Origin: CAZIVE01 sp964542435
GTDB lineage: Bacteria > Bacteroidota > Bacteroidia > Bacteroidales > Tannerellaceae
Length of the DNA: 53,739 bases
Assembly: GCA_964542435.1 (NCBI GenBank)
Contig: CAZIVE010000003.1
Coordinates: 1-53,739, forward strand
Direction of reading: 5' to 3'
How positions within the stretch are numbered: position 1 is the first letter of the stretch; every line of letters begins with the position of its first letter. Positions 23,233-31,078 of the stretch are shown one piece after another. Both the position numbers and the translations under genes were made by a program. Under the pieces are notes generated by a model. It was not told the origin of the DNA, made no database searches, and worked only from the letters and a program-made list of their open reading frames with translations.

Positions 23233-24264
23233 TTATTCGATGCCGGAAAGCCATTCACTGATGGCGTCGATCAATTGCTGATTCTCGTCGGGCGTCTGAG
23301 TGGAAAGACGGATGTAGCTTTCATCCAATCCGCGGAAATTGGAAGCGTCGCGGATGAGGATGCCATATTTCTCGAGGAGGAACTTCTTCAGATCGGGCGC
23401 GGTGCCTTTTTTCAGACGTACGAGGAAGAAGGTCGTTTCGGTTGGCATCACTTCCAAACCGTCCAGTTTGTGAAGCTGATAGATCAGATCCAGCGTTTCG
23501 CGTTGCCACTTGCGGATAGGCAGCGTGAACTGAGCAGGATGAATCAGGATGAATTTGCTGGCTTCGATGGCCACAGCGCTGACGCTCCAAGGAATGATGT
23601 ATTTGGCAATCTCCGCAGCCTTTTCAGGCGTTGTCATCACGTAGCCGATTCGCAGGCCCGGAATGTTGTATGATTTGGAGATCGACTGGACGATGATCAG
23701 ATTCTTCAATGTCTTCAGATCGCTGGCCTTGAGAAGCTCTTCCGTAGTAAAGGCTACGTAAGCCTGATCCACGACGAACGTCGTTTGTGGATTGGCCTTG
23801 ATAAGTCCCAGAAGTTCCGAGCGATGGAGAAGTCGTCCGTCCGGATTGTTCGGATTGCATATCCAGCAGAAGTCCTGACCTTCGAGATTCAAATCGGAAA
23901 GGTCGTCGCTCGTCTGGAAGAATGAGATCTGGTGTTTATGCAGCCGGCAAGCATCCTCATATTCTGAGAACGACGGAATGCCGATTATGGATTTGGCGCC
24001 GCTCCATGCTTGAGCAATCAGATAGAAAGCGGTTACGGATCCATTGGTCACAATCACATTCTCTTCCTTTGTCTCGTGACGACGTGCAATGAGTCGTTTC
24101 AGTGTTGCAGCGTCCGGTTCGGGATAGCGGGTAATCTTGTCAAACTGACTCTCCAAATAGGATTTTATATTATCAAGATTTGCACTATGCCAGACGTTCG
24201 AGCTGAAATTGATCTTCACTTCGTCCTTTGCATTATAGAAATCATCACCGTGTCCGAAAAGCAT
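23233..24264 (-). CDS. cobD: Threonine-phosphate decarboxylase-like PLP enzyme (CobD family)
   Basis: A 343-residue class I/II aminotransferase-fold protein. The N-terminus MLFGHGDDFYNAKDEVKINFSSNVW matches the start of CobD proteins (GHGDD followed by xxNFSSNV). CNPNNPDG is the PLP-family motif, VVDQAYVAF holds the ring-stacking Asp, and SISKSYNIPGLRIGY contains the PLP lysine. CobD decarboxylates L-threonine O-3-phosphate to (R)-1-amino-2-propanol phosphate, the nucleotide-loop linker of cobalamin. It stands alone here, away from other cob genes. Histidinol-phosphate aminotransferase is the main alternative, since the families are closely related; the N-terminal motif favours CobD. Confidence 0.7.
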   Translation of the reverse strand: MLFGHGDDFYNAKDEVKINFSSNVWHSANLDNIKSYLESQFDKITRYPEPDAATLKRLIARRHETKEENVIVTNGSVTAFYLIAQAWSGAKSIIGIPSFSEYEDACRLHKHQISFFQTSDDLSDLNLEGQDFCWICNPNNPDGRLLHRSELLGLIKANPQTTFVVDQAYVAFTTEELLKASDLKTLKNLIIVQSISKSYNIPGLRIGYVMTTPEKAAEIAKYIIPWSVSAVAIEASKFILIHPAQFTLPIRKWQRETLDLIYQLHKLDGLEVMPTETTFFLVRLKKGTAPDLKKFLLEKYGILIRDASNFRGLDESYIRLSTQTPDENQQLIDAISEWLSGIE

Positions 24265-24337
24265 TATCCTTTATGTTTTAATTGATTAATAGAATTGATA
24301 CCTCTTCTTTGGGAACGTCGCTCCTAAAAAAGTGCCA

Positions 24338-24345
24338 CAAAAGTA
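24338..24345 (-). promoter_or_regulatory. -7 box of cobD
   Basis: TACTTTTG on the minus strand, between the GH3 stop and the cobD start, with a leader of about 65 nt. It suggests that cobD has its own promoter. Confidence 0.5.
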
Positions 24346-24349
24346 CAAA

Positions 24350-27349
24350 TCATTTTCCGCTTCTCCTATCAATTGCTTTATAGATTGCATCTTGAATTCG
24401 TCCGCGAATGCTCAACTCGCTCAGCTTGTTGTTGGCTCGGGTCGGATTGACGCGATTGCTTAGGAAAATGTAAACGATGCGATTGTCCGGATCCACCCAA
24501 AAACAGGTTCCGGTGTAACCGGTGTGTCCATAAACGGAAGCAGGAGCGAGATCGCCGCAGGGCGAAGCATTCGGATTGCCTACGACCGGTTTGTCGAAGC
24601 CCAGTCCGCGACGGCTGTTCGGACTTTTCATCTGCGTGAACAGACGACAGGTCTGATCGGAAAGATATCGTTCGCCGCCATAAACGCCGAGGTTGAGATA
24701 GAGCTGCAGCAGTTTGGCCAGATCGTTGGCATTGGTGAAGAGTCCGGCATTGCCGGAAACGCCTCCTTGGAAAGCAGCAGCTTCATCGTGAACATATCCG
24801 CGCAGCAGCTGACGACGTACATACACATCGTTTTCAGTCGGAACAATCTGCATGGTGTCCATAATCTTCAGCGGCAGATAGGTTGTATGATAAGCACCCA
24901 GCTTGCTGGTGAATTCGTCGTGCAGCAGTTCGTCCATCGGTACCTTCAGCTGATTCTCCACCATCCAGCGTAGCAGGATGAAGTTCAGATCGCTATAAAC
25001 GTAACGTCCGCGATTGGAAAGCGGAGACTTTCGGATGTCGTCCAGGATCACATTCTGGAACGAGTCGCTGACATAAAAGTTACGAGATACTTCTCTGGTA
25101 AATCCGGGCTTCGAGACTGTCGATACGTATTGCGGCAGATAAGTGAATCCTGTTTGGACATATGCATCGTCGTCGAACTTGACCGGATGCAGTTCATCTT
25201 TCACCGGACTGATCAGTTTGCCCGTATAGCTGCTTTTGTCGATGGCATCGGTATAGAACGTGATGCTTGGCGTCAGTCCGGACTGATGGAACAGCAGTTC
25301 GCGGATTGTGATATCCTGTTTGTTGGAACCTTTCAGTTGCGGAATGAATTCGGAGATCTTGCTGTTCAGCGTAAACTGTTTGCGGTCGTAGCTCTTCATG
25401 ACGGAAATCAATGTGCCTGAAGCTTTCGAGCAGGAGGCAAGGTCGTAAACCGAATTCCCTGTGACAGCTGCGGCATCTGCTCCATATTCATGCATTCCGA
25501 ACGACTTGTTATAGACGATCATTCCATCTTTTGCCACGAGCACCTGACAGCCAGGATAAGCATGCGCATAGATGCCTTCACGTACGATGTCGTCAATCCG
25601 GTTCAGGCGCATAGCATTCAATCCTACCTCTTCCGGTTCGTGATAGCCGAGGCGCGTCTTTTCAGTGAACAGTCCGGTGCCGGCAGAATAAAGTCCGCTG
25701 ATAGAGACCGGAAGTTTCCCCTTTGTCCCGATGCCGCCGAAAATGGCCTGAGCTGCAAAGTTCTCAGCTAGCCGTGTTCCTTCGTACGCCATGATGACAG
25801 CCTTCGCATTTTTGATGGTCTTTTTATATTCCGCTCCGAAATAGGGAAGCGTAAAGAAACTGAGAACAACATCCTTTTTGTCTGCGAGCTGCTGAAGCTG
25901 CGCACTCTCCGGAATACGTACCGTGTGCACGCCGCAAATGATCAGATCGTAATCTGCCAGTTTCGCATAGATCTGACGGATCTGTGCGGTCGTCGTACTC
26001 ATTCCAATGCTGAAGAAATCTACCTTGTCATAAAGAGCCGCAGCTTTCTGGAACTCATTGTTGTCGAGCGCGCCAATAGAGAGCACCGCAATCTTCTGGT
26101 CCAGATTGTGGAGCGGCAGATAGTCGTTGTCGTTCTGAAGCAAGGTGATGGCTTCGGAGTTGAGCTTCGATGCAATCCATTCAGCATGCGGAGAATTGAG
26201 GCGGTCCGAAAGACCTTTGATCTGAATAGGAGTGTAGTCGTTCAGTCCGGTGATGTATTTATAACGTAGAATCTTCAGACAACGCGCTTCAATGGACTGC
26301 ATGGTGAGGATTCCGGAGTCGAGTGCCTCTTTAATGGCTTGCAGGTTTTTCTTCGGAGAAGCCGGTTCGAGGAGAATGTCATTGCCTGCGAGAAGAGCCA
26401 AGACACAGGGATCGTCGGATTTCCCCGTCGTGGCGCCCTTCATCGCCAGCGCATCGGTAAAGCAGAGACCTTCAAAGCCCATCTGTTTCTGCAGTAGATC
26501 GGTCACGATGGCGGGAGAGAAAGAAGCAGGACGCGTCTTGGTGTCGTCGAGAGCTGGCACATACAGATGAGCTGTCATGACGCCCGCGAATCCTTCATTC
26601 ACATAGCGCTTGAAAGGGACCAGTTCCACCTTTTCCAGCCGATCCTTGCTTTGTCGGATAGAAGGCAGCGTAAGATGAGAATCTTCGGACGTATCGCCAT
26701 GACCGGGGAAATGTTTGGCTACGGAAATGACCCGTTCGCCTTCGATCCCTTCAGCATAGGCAATGCCTTTTTCAGCGACTTCGGAAGCATTCTCTCCGAA
26801 AGAGCGTATTCCGATAACCGGATTATCCATGTTGACATTGACATCCATATCCGGCGCGAAGTTGATCTGAATGCCCATCTCGTGACATTGTCTTCCGACT
26901 TCACGGCCATATTCTTCAAGCAGACGATTGTCTTCGATGGCTCCGAGCATCATATTCTTCGGGAAACGAGTCGTTCCGCTCAGTCTCATCGATAAACCCC
27001 ATTCGCCGTCGAGCGCTATAAATAGAGGTACGCGCGAGGCTTTCTGTATTTTATTGGTCACCTGAGCCTGCGTCTCAGGTTCGCCCTTATGGAAAAGGAC
27101 ACCGCCGACTTTCATCTCCTGCACAAAGGACATCAGTCGCTGCATGTTGCGTGTATCGGTTGTCGGATCAGCAGCCACCATGAACAACTGCGCGATGCGT
27201 TCGTCTTCGCTCATCGAGTCGAAGACAGAATCCACCCAGTGATTCATAGCACTCTGATTTACTGTCCTGAGAAGACTTGGAATTTTTCGTGCTTGCACAG
27301 AGCAGAACGACAAGCAGCACAAGAATAGGATTAAACCCTTTTTCATCAT
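24350..27349 (-). CDS. Exported GH3 beta-N-acetylglucosaminidase fused to a serine beta-lactamase-like domain
   Basis: A 999-residue protein with a signal peptide (LFLCCLSFCSVQA). Residues about 35-380 form a GH3 barrel of the NagZ type: KHFPGHGDTSEDSH near residue 215 carries the His/Asp general acid dyad, and CFTDALAMKG near 300 holds the nucleophilic Asp. A second alpha/beta sandwich domain follows to about 570. From about 590 the protein becomes a serine hydrolase of the beta-lactamase/class C fold: SCSK near 640 is the SxxK motif, YSDLN the Tyr motif, and GHTGYTG the third motif. The combination points to cell-wall work (release of GlcNAc and hydrolysis of an ester or peptide bond) in the periplasm or on the surface. 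The substrate is not proven. Confidence 0.9.
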   Translation of the reverse strand: MMKKGLILFLCCLSFCSVQARKIPSLLRTVNQSAMNHWVDSVFDSMSEDERIAQLFMVAADPTTDTRNMQRLMSFVQEMKVGGVLFHKGEPETQAQVTNKIQKASRVPLFIALDGEWGLSMRLSGTTRFPKNMMLGAIEDNRLLEEYGREVGRQCHEMGIQINFAPDMDVNVNMDNPVIGIRSFGENASEVAEKGIAYAEGIEGERVISVAKHFPGHGDTSEDSHLTLPSIRQSKDRLEKVELVPFKRYVNEGFAGVMTAHLYVPALDDTKTRPASFSPAIVTDLLQKQMGFEGLCFTDALAMKGATTGKSDDPCVLALLAGNDILLEPASPKKNLQAIKEALDSGILTMQSIEARCLKILRYKYITGLNDYTPIQIKGLSDRLNSPHAEWIASKLNSEAITLLQNDNDYLPLHNLDQKIAVLSIGALDNNEFQKAAALYDKVDFFSIGMSTTTAQIRQIYAKLADYDLIICGVHTVRIPESAQLQQLADKKDVVLSFFTLPYFGAEYKKTIKNAKAVIMAYEGTRLAENFAAQAIFGGIGTKGKLPVSISGLYSAGTGLFTEKTRLGYHEPEEVGLNAMRLNRIDDIVREGIYAHAYPGCQVLVAKDGMIVYNKSFGMHEYGADAAAVTGNSVYDLASCSKASGTLISVMKSYDRKQFTLNSKISEFIPQLKGSNKQDITIRELLFHQSGLTPSITFYTDAIDKSSYTGKLISPVKDELHPVKFDDDAYVQTGFTYLPQYVSTVSKPGFTREVSRNFYVSDSFQNVILDDIRKSPLSNRGRYVYSDLNFILLRWMVENQLKVPMDELLHDEFTSKLGAYHTTYLPLKIMDTMQIVPTENDVYVRRQLLRGYVHDEAAAFQGGVSGNAGLFTNANDLAKLLQLYLNLGVYGGERYLSDQTCRLFTQMKSPNSRRGLGFDKPVVGNPNASPCGDLAPASVYGHTGYTGTCFWVDPDNRIVYIFLSNRVNPTRANNKLSELSIRGRIQDAIYKAIDRRSGK

Positions 27350-27374
27350 CGATCATCAACTTTGAATAATAGGT

Positions 27375-27382
27375 CAAAATTA
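27375..27382 (-). promoter_or_regulatory. -7 box of the GH3-serine hydrolase gene
   Basis: TAATTTTG on the minus strand fits TAnnTTTG and leaves a leader of about 20 nt to ATG 27349. Confidence 0.5.
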
Positions 27383-27541
27383 GGGAAAAAAGAGGAAAAC
27401 GAGCAACATGAGTGAAAAATAAAGAAAAGAAAGTTTTGTAATCAGACAGAAAATAAGTTACTTTGCGACCGCTTTACGTAATCTCTGCCGGGATAATGAA
27501 GCCCGACATATTGCGTTTCAACAAATTAAAGTATAAACAAA

Positions 27542-27892
27542 ATGGATTTAATTAAAGTAGCAGAGGAAGCATTCGCCACAGAAAAGGCGGAGTTCCCGAA
27601 ATTTAAGAGCGGAGATACGATTACCGTCGCTTATCGTATCAAAGAGGGCAACAAGGAACGTATCCAGCAGTACAGAGGTGTTGTGATCCGTATCTCAGGA
27701 CATGGAGACAAGAAACGTTTCACCGTTCGCAAGATGTCTGACAACGTTGGTGTTGAAAGAATCTTCCCGATGGATTCACCTTTCATCGACAGCATTCAGG
27801 TCAACAAGTTAGGTAGAGTACGTCGCGCTAAACTGTATTATCTGCGTCAGCTTACCGGAAAGAAAGCAAGAATCCGCGAAAAGAGACTGTAA
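27542..27892 (+). CDS. rplS: 50S ribosomal protein L19
   Basis: A 116-residue protein of normal L19 length. FKSGDTITVAYRIKEGNKERIQQYRGVVI and the following GHGDKKRFTVRKMSDNVGVERIFPMDSPFID are diagnostic, and the C-terminus (RRAKLYYLRQLTGKKARIREK) is the usual basic tail. L19 lies at the interface of the 30S and 50S subunits. In this window it stands alone, without rpsP, rimM or trmD beside it, as is common in Bacteroidetes. A strong terminator follows within 25 bp. A short gc-rich inverted repeat in the leader (27489-27515) is too weak to call a regulatory element. Confidence 0.97.
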   Translation: MDLIKVAEEAFATEKAEFPKFKSGDTITVAYRIKEGNKERIQQYRGVVIRISGHGDKKRFTVRKMSDNVGVERIFPMDSPFIDSIQVNKLGRVRRAKLYYLRQLTGKKARIREKRL

Positions 27893-27914
27893 TCTCTTTT
27901 CCATTCGTCATACG

Positions 27915-27953
27915 AAGAGCCGTCCAAGATCAATTTCTCGGACGGCTCTTTGT
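27915..27953 (+). terminator. Terminator of rplS
   Basis: A perfect 11-bp stem, aagagccgtcc with ggacggctctt, followed by TTTG. Confidence 0.85.
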
Positions 27954-28014
27954 GTTTCACCGATTTTTTAATGTGATTCATCGAAGTTTATCGCGCGTCT
28001 TTTCATAGAATATT

Positions 28015-28022
28015 TATCTTTG
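28015..28022 (+). promoter_or_regulatory. -7 box of the LytS/LytR-type operon
   Basis: TATCTTTG matches the consensus and lies 22 bp before the kinase ATG. No clear -33 at the right spacing. Confidence 0.55.
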
Positions 28023-28044
28023 TTGACATAATATAATGTAAGAA

Positions 28045-29331
28045 ATGTTCCAATCTAAGAATCACAATCTGTTGATAGGCTTCACGATTTCCGTCCTGCT
28101 CAGCCTTTTCGTCAACTTCTCGCTCTTAATGAGAAGTTATGAGGAATCAAGCAGGAACGTTCCGGCAATGGATTTCGGTCATTTCTTCCTCTATTTTTCT
28201 CTTCTTTGGTATTTCATCTTCGCATTTCTCCTTTTCATCATCAATATTCAGATGTACAGCATCGGCGAGCGGATCTTTCACAAGAAGGAATACAAGTCCA
28301 CGCTGCTGGCTGTCGGTGTAAGTTTGCTCTTTGCCGTTGGCGTCTATTTGTCTTATCCCATTGCTCAACATGCCATCATCGAGGATCTTCTAGAGGAGGA
28401 GATTGTGTCAAGTCAATCGCAGTCGCAGTCTAGCAATTCTCAAACGGCGCGCAACGGATTTCCTCCCGGATCACTGATTCAGGAAGCACGTCACAATGGA
28501 GAAATGGGACCGAAAGAGGGAATGCCCGGACCGGAGATGATGGCGCCAAGGGCGGATCGACCGGGCCGGTTTAACGGAATGAAGCACCCGCCTATGAGTC
28601 CTGAACATATTCACGGACTCTTCACCAGTCCTTATCTTACAGAACATTCGTTTATTCTGCTTTCCATGATTCTTAGTGTCATGCTGTTCAGGCTTCTTCT
28701 TGGGAAACAGAAGATGCGGCTCGAATTTGAACAGCTCAAGACAGAGAAATTGCAGAATTCCTATAACGCGCTGATGGGCCAGATCAATCCGCATTTCTTC
28801 TTTAACTCGCTCAACGGACTGAACTCGCTCATCCGTGAAGGTGAACAGGACAAGACGCTTACCTATCTCGACGAACTTTCCAACGTGTTCCGCTACATCC
28901 TCCAGAGCAACAAGAAGGAGATGGTGACGCTGGCTGAGGAGTTGGAATTCGTTAGGGCTTACACTTATCTGCTGCAGGTGCGATACGAAGGGAAACTCTT
29001 CTTCAACATACAGGCCGATTCGCGTTATCTCCTTTGGTATATCCCGATTCTCAGCATTCTGCCTCTGATTGAGAACGCTGTCAAGCATAACGTCATCAGT
29101 AAACAGTATCCGCTGCAGATTGATATTTATACGACGAATGACGATGAACTAGTCATCTCCAACCACATCCAGCCGAAAGTGGAAGACACGCCGGGAAGCG
29201 GCATCGGTCTGAAGAATCTTTGGGGACGTTTCCAGATGCTGACCGGAAAAGATATCAAGATATCCGACCGTCAGGAATATTTTAAAGTCACATTGCCTTT
29301 ATTGGCTCAACCCATTAACAGAGAAATATGA
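28045..29331 (+). CDS. LytS/YehU-family sensor histidine kinase with a Met/His-rich periplasmic loop
   Basis: A 428-residue protein. Hydrophobic segments at about 11-29, 45-72, 84-105 and 201-219 predict four membrane helices. The region 106-200 between helices 3 and 4 would be periplasmic. It starts with a Ser-Gln run (SSQSQSQSSNSQ) and continues Met/Pro/His-rich (GMPGPEMMAPR, MKHPPMSPEHIHG). The cytoplasmic part holds the His_kinase motif QINPHFFFNSLNGLN (His near 250) and an ATPase N-box LPLIENAVKHN. The G-box GIGLKNLWGR is near the end. The gene overlaps the response regulator gene by 4 bp (ATGA). The signal is unknown; a metal or envelope cue would fit the loop composition, but that is inference. 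Confidence 0.9.
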   Translation: MFQSKNHNLLIGFTISVLLSLFVNFSLLMRSYEESSRNVPAMDFGHFFLYFSLLWYFIFAFLLFIINIQMYSIGERIFHKKEYKSTLLAVGVSLLFAVGVYLSYPIAQHAIIEDLLEEEIVSSQSQSQSSNSQTARNGFPPGSLIQEARHNGEMGPKEGMPGPEMMAPRADRPGRFNGMKHPPMSPEHIHGLFTSPYLTEHSFILLSMILSVMLFRLLLGKQKMRLEFEQLKTEKLQNSYNALMGQINPHFFFNSLNGLNSLIREGEQDKTLTYLDELSNVFRYILQSNKKEMVTLAEELEFVRAYTYLLQVRYEGKLFFNIQADSRYLLWYIPILSILPLIENAVKHNVISKQYPLQIDIYTTNDDELVISNHIQPKVEDTPGSGIGLKNLWGRFQMLTGKDIKISDRQEYFKVTLPLLAQPINREI

Positions 29332-30089
29332 AAGCAGTCATCATTGAAGACGAAACGGTGGCCGTGAACAGTCTCAAGGCCGTTCTCGCACAGAATGCTG
29401 TTACACCGATAGAAGTGGTCGCCGAACTGGAGAGCATTGAGGAAAGTGTGGAGTATTTCAGCCATTGTGAAACGCCAGACATCATCTTCATGGACATTCA
29501 TCTTGCCGACGGTTCGGCTTTTAAGATCTTTGAACATGTCGATATCAAAGCGCCCGTCATCTTCACCACGGCTTATGACGAATATGCGTTGCAGGCGTTC
29601 GAGGTGAATAGCATCGACTATCTTCTGAAACCTGTCACCGTCAGTGCACTGGAGCGTGCGTTGAACAAATTGCGTCATTTTAATCTCGAAGAGCGTGAAG
29701 CGCATATCCAGAACACGAACGACGCTTTTCATCCTAAGAACAATCTCAAGAGTCTGCTCATCATGCTCCCTGATAAGTTCTATCCGCTTCCTGTGGAGGA
29801 TATCTACTATTTCTACACGTTGCAGGAGAAGGTGACCGCTTATACGGCCGACGGCAAGCAGCATCCTGTGGATCGTACGCTCGATGCGCTGAGTGAACAG
29901 CTTGATCCGAAGCTCTTCTTCCGGGCCAATCGACAATTCATCATCTCACGGAAAGCCATCAAAGATGTGGACCTTTGGTTTGGTAGCAGATTGGCTGTAA
30001 ACCTCGTACTGCCAGTGCCAGAGCGAATTGTGATTAGTAAAATCAAATCACCATTTTTTAAGAAATGGATCTCATCCGAAGAGAGCTGA
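29328..30089 (+). CDS. LytTR-type response regulator
   Basis: A 253-residue protein. The receiver domain (1-120) has the acidic pair IIEDE at residues 3-7, the phospho-acceptor Asp in IIFMDIHLADG near 56, and the conserved Thr and Lys in IFTTAYDEYA and DYLLKPV. The C-terminal part (about 145-245) is a LytTR DNA-binding domain: LPVEDIYYFYTLQEKVTAY, then LDPKLFFRANRQFIIS. LytTR regulators bind direct repeats upstream of their targets. It is coupled to the kinase gene by a 4-bp overlap, so the two form one system. The neighbouring stand-alone LytTR gene is a possible third component or target. Confidence 0.93.
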   Translation: MKAVIIEDETVAVNSLKAVLAQNAVTPIEVVAELESIEESVEYFSHCETPDIIFMDIHLADGSAFKIFEHVDIKAPVIFTTAYDEYALQAFEVNSIDYLLKPVTVSALERALNKLRHFNLEEREAHIQNTNDAFHPKNNLKSLLIMLPDKFYPLPVEDIYYFYTLQEKVTAYTADGKQHPVDRTLDALSEQLDPKLFFRANRQFIISRKAIKDVDLWFGSRLAVNLVLPVPERIVISKIKSPFFKKWISSEES

Positions 30090-30241
30090 AGGCGATTCAC
30101 CGATCCAAAACGGCTTTTCACGGCGTTTCAACTGTGTTAAAAGGCGATTCACCGTCAAAGATAGTTCACTTATCGCCCCTTAACCTTTGTTTACGGAATA
30201 ATCCGGTTACTTTGTATCGTAATCAAAAAGGAATAAGGACC

Positions 30242-30679
30242 ATGTTGAAATGTATCACTTTCGATGGAGACGCATCCACGCTGAATACGTTGATGGGTTA
30301 TTTCGAGAAGCTCGACAGAGCACTCGCAGAAGTTCATGAGGTTCTGGATAAGGATCAGTTTGAACGTCCTATCTTCGTCAGAGAGGGAAGTAAGATCATC
30401 CGCCTTCGTTGCGAAGACATCCTCTTCCTGGAAGGTTATGGTGATTACGTGAAGATTCACCGTGTCAACGGTAAACCGCTCCTTTCACAGGTGAGCCTGA
30501 AGCGTTTCGAAGAGAATCTCGACGAGAAAAGCTTCTGTCGCGTCCATCGTTCCTATATCGTTGCACTGTCACACATTAACTATATAGAAAGAAAACGCAT
30601 CCGTATTGAAAACGAATTGATTCCCATCAGCGATTCCTATCTACCCCAATTGATGGGTAAGCTGTCATTACAGGAATAA
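30242..30679 (+). CDS. Stand-alone LytTR DNA-binding protein
   Basis: A 145-residue protein that lacks a receiver domain. Residues 1-40 form a short helix-rich segment (LMGYFEKLDRALAEVHEVLDK), and about 45-140 are LytTR: IIRLRCEDILFLEGYGDYVKIH, then LSQVSLKRFEENL, FCRVHRSYIVAL and the terminal IPISDSYLPQLM. It lies 150 bp after the kinase/regulator pair in the same direction. A possible promoter-like ttactttg occurs just upstream (about 30209), so it could be expressed separately. ATG 30242 is chosen because the frame back to 30065 has no family support. Without a receiver it would act constitutively or with a partner. Confidence 0.85.
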   Translation: MLKCITFDGDASTLNTLMGYFEKLDRALAEVHEVLDKDQFERPIFVREGSKIIRLRCEDILFLEGYGDYVKIHRVNGKPLLSQVSLKRFEENLDEKSFCRVHRSYIVALSHINYIERKRIRIENELIPISDSYLPQLMGKLSLQE

Positions 30680-30899
30680 TTCATCGTTCTCTCATCAAAA
30701 CCTTAGCTTAGTTTCATAAACACTCTTGAATAATTTAGGTGTCGTGCTTCCTGTTCCATCTGTGAAGATTGAACTTGAGGCGCGACACTTGCTTTTAGGT
30801 GTCGATGACTTCGGGAATACCTTTAATACTTTTGAATGATTGTCGAGCTTTGTCGTATATACGGCTCTTGTCTTCCCATTTGTTTATCACATGGTGGGA

Positions 30900-31018
30900 A
30901 TTTTGACAACGGAAGTTCCGTTGTCAAAATCTGGAAAATGGGTCCAATTTAACTCTTGTTTAGCTCTTTCCTGACGAAAATATACGGATTTTGACAACGG
31001 TATATCCGTTGTCAAAAT
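30900..31018. repeat. Pair of attttgacaacgg hairpins, 88 bp apart (locus 2)
   Basis: Hairpin C (30900-30912 with 30918-30930) and hairpin D (30988-31000 with 31006-31018) both have perfect 13-bp arms and 5-nt loops (aagtt, tatat). Their arms are the same as at 5882-6000, and their starts are again exactly 88 bp apart. The 57 bp between the hairpins is not obviously conserved between the loci. The pair lies between convergent genes (LytTR and beta-barrel). The remaining 30680-30899 stretch shows only two copies of tttaggtgtcg 60 bp apart and no gene. Confidence 0.92.
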
Positions 31019-31078
31019 AGATGCTTTTTGATACAGCCGTAACTGAGGAACAGTTTACCTTCTACGTTGTTTTTGTGG

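Noticed and set aside
27489..27515. Short GC-rich inverted repeat in the rplS leader as an L19 autoregulatory element
   Set aside because: Only about five pairs, not distinguishable from chance without comparative data.
29307..29936. 209-codon minus-strand frame opposite the response regulator
   Set aside because: Antisense shadow; no recognisable motifs, while the plus strand encodes an intact receiver-LytTR protein.
30065..30241. N-terminal extension of the stand-alone LytTR protein
   Set aside because: The extension overlaps the response regulator gene, has no family similarity and crosses a promoter-like ttactttg.
30734..30804. Two copies of tttaggtgtcg 60 bp apart
   Set aside because: Only two short copies without a wider pattern; recorded but not called a repeat.
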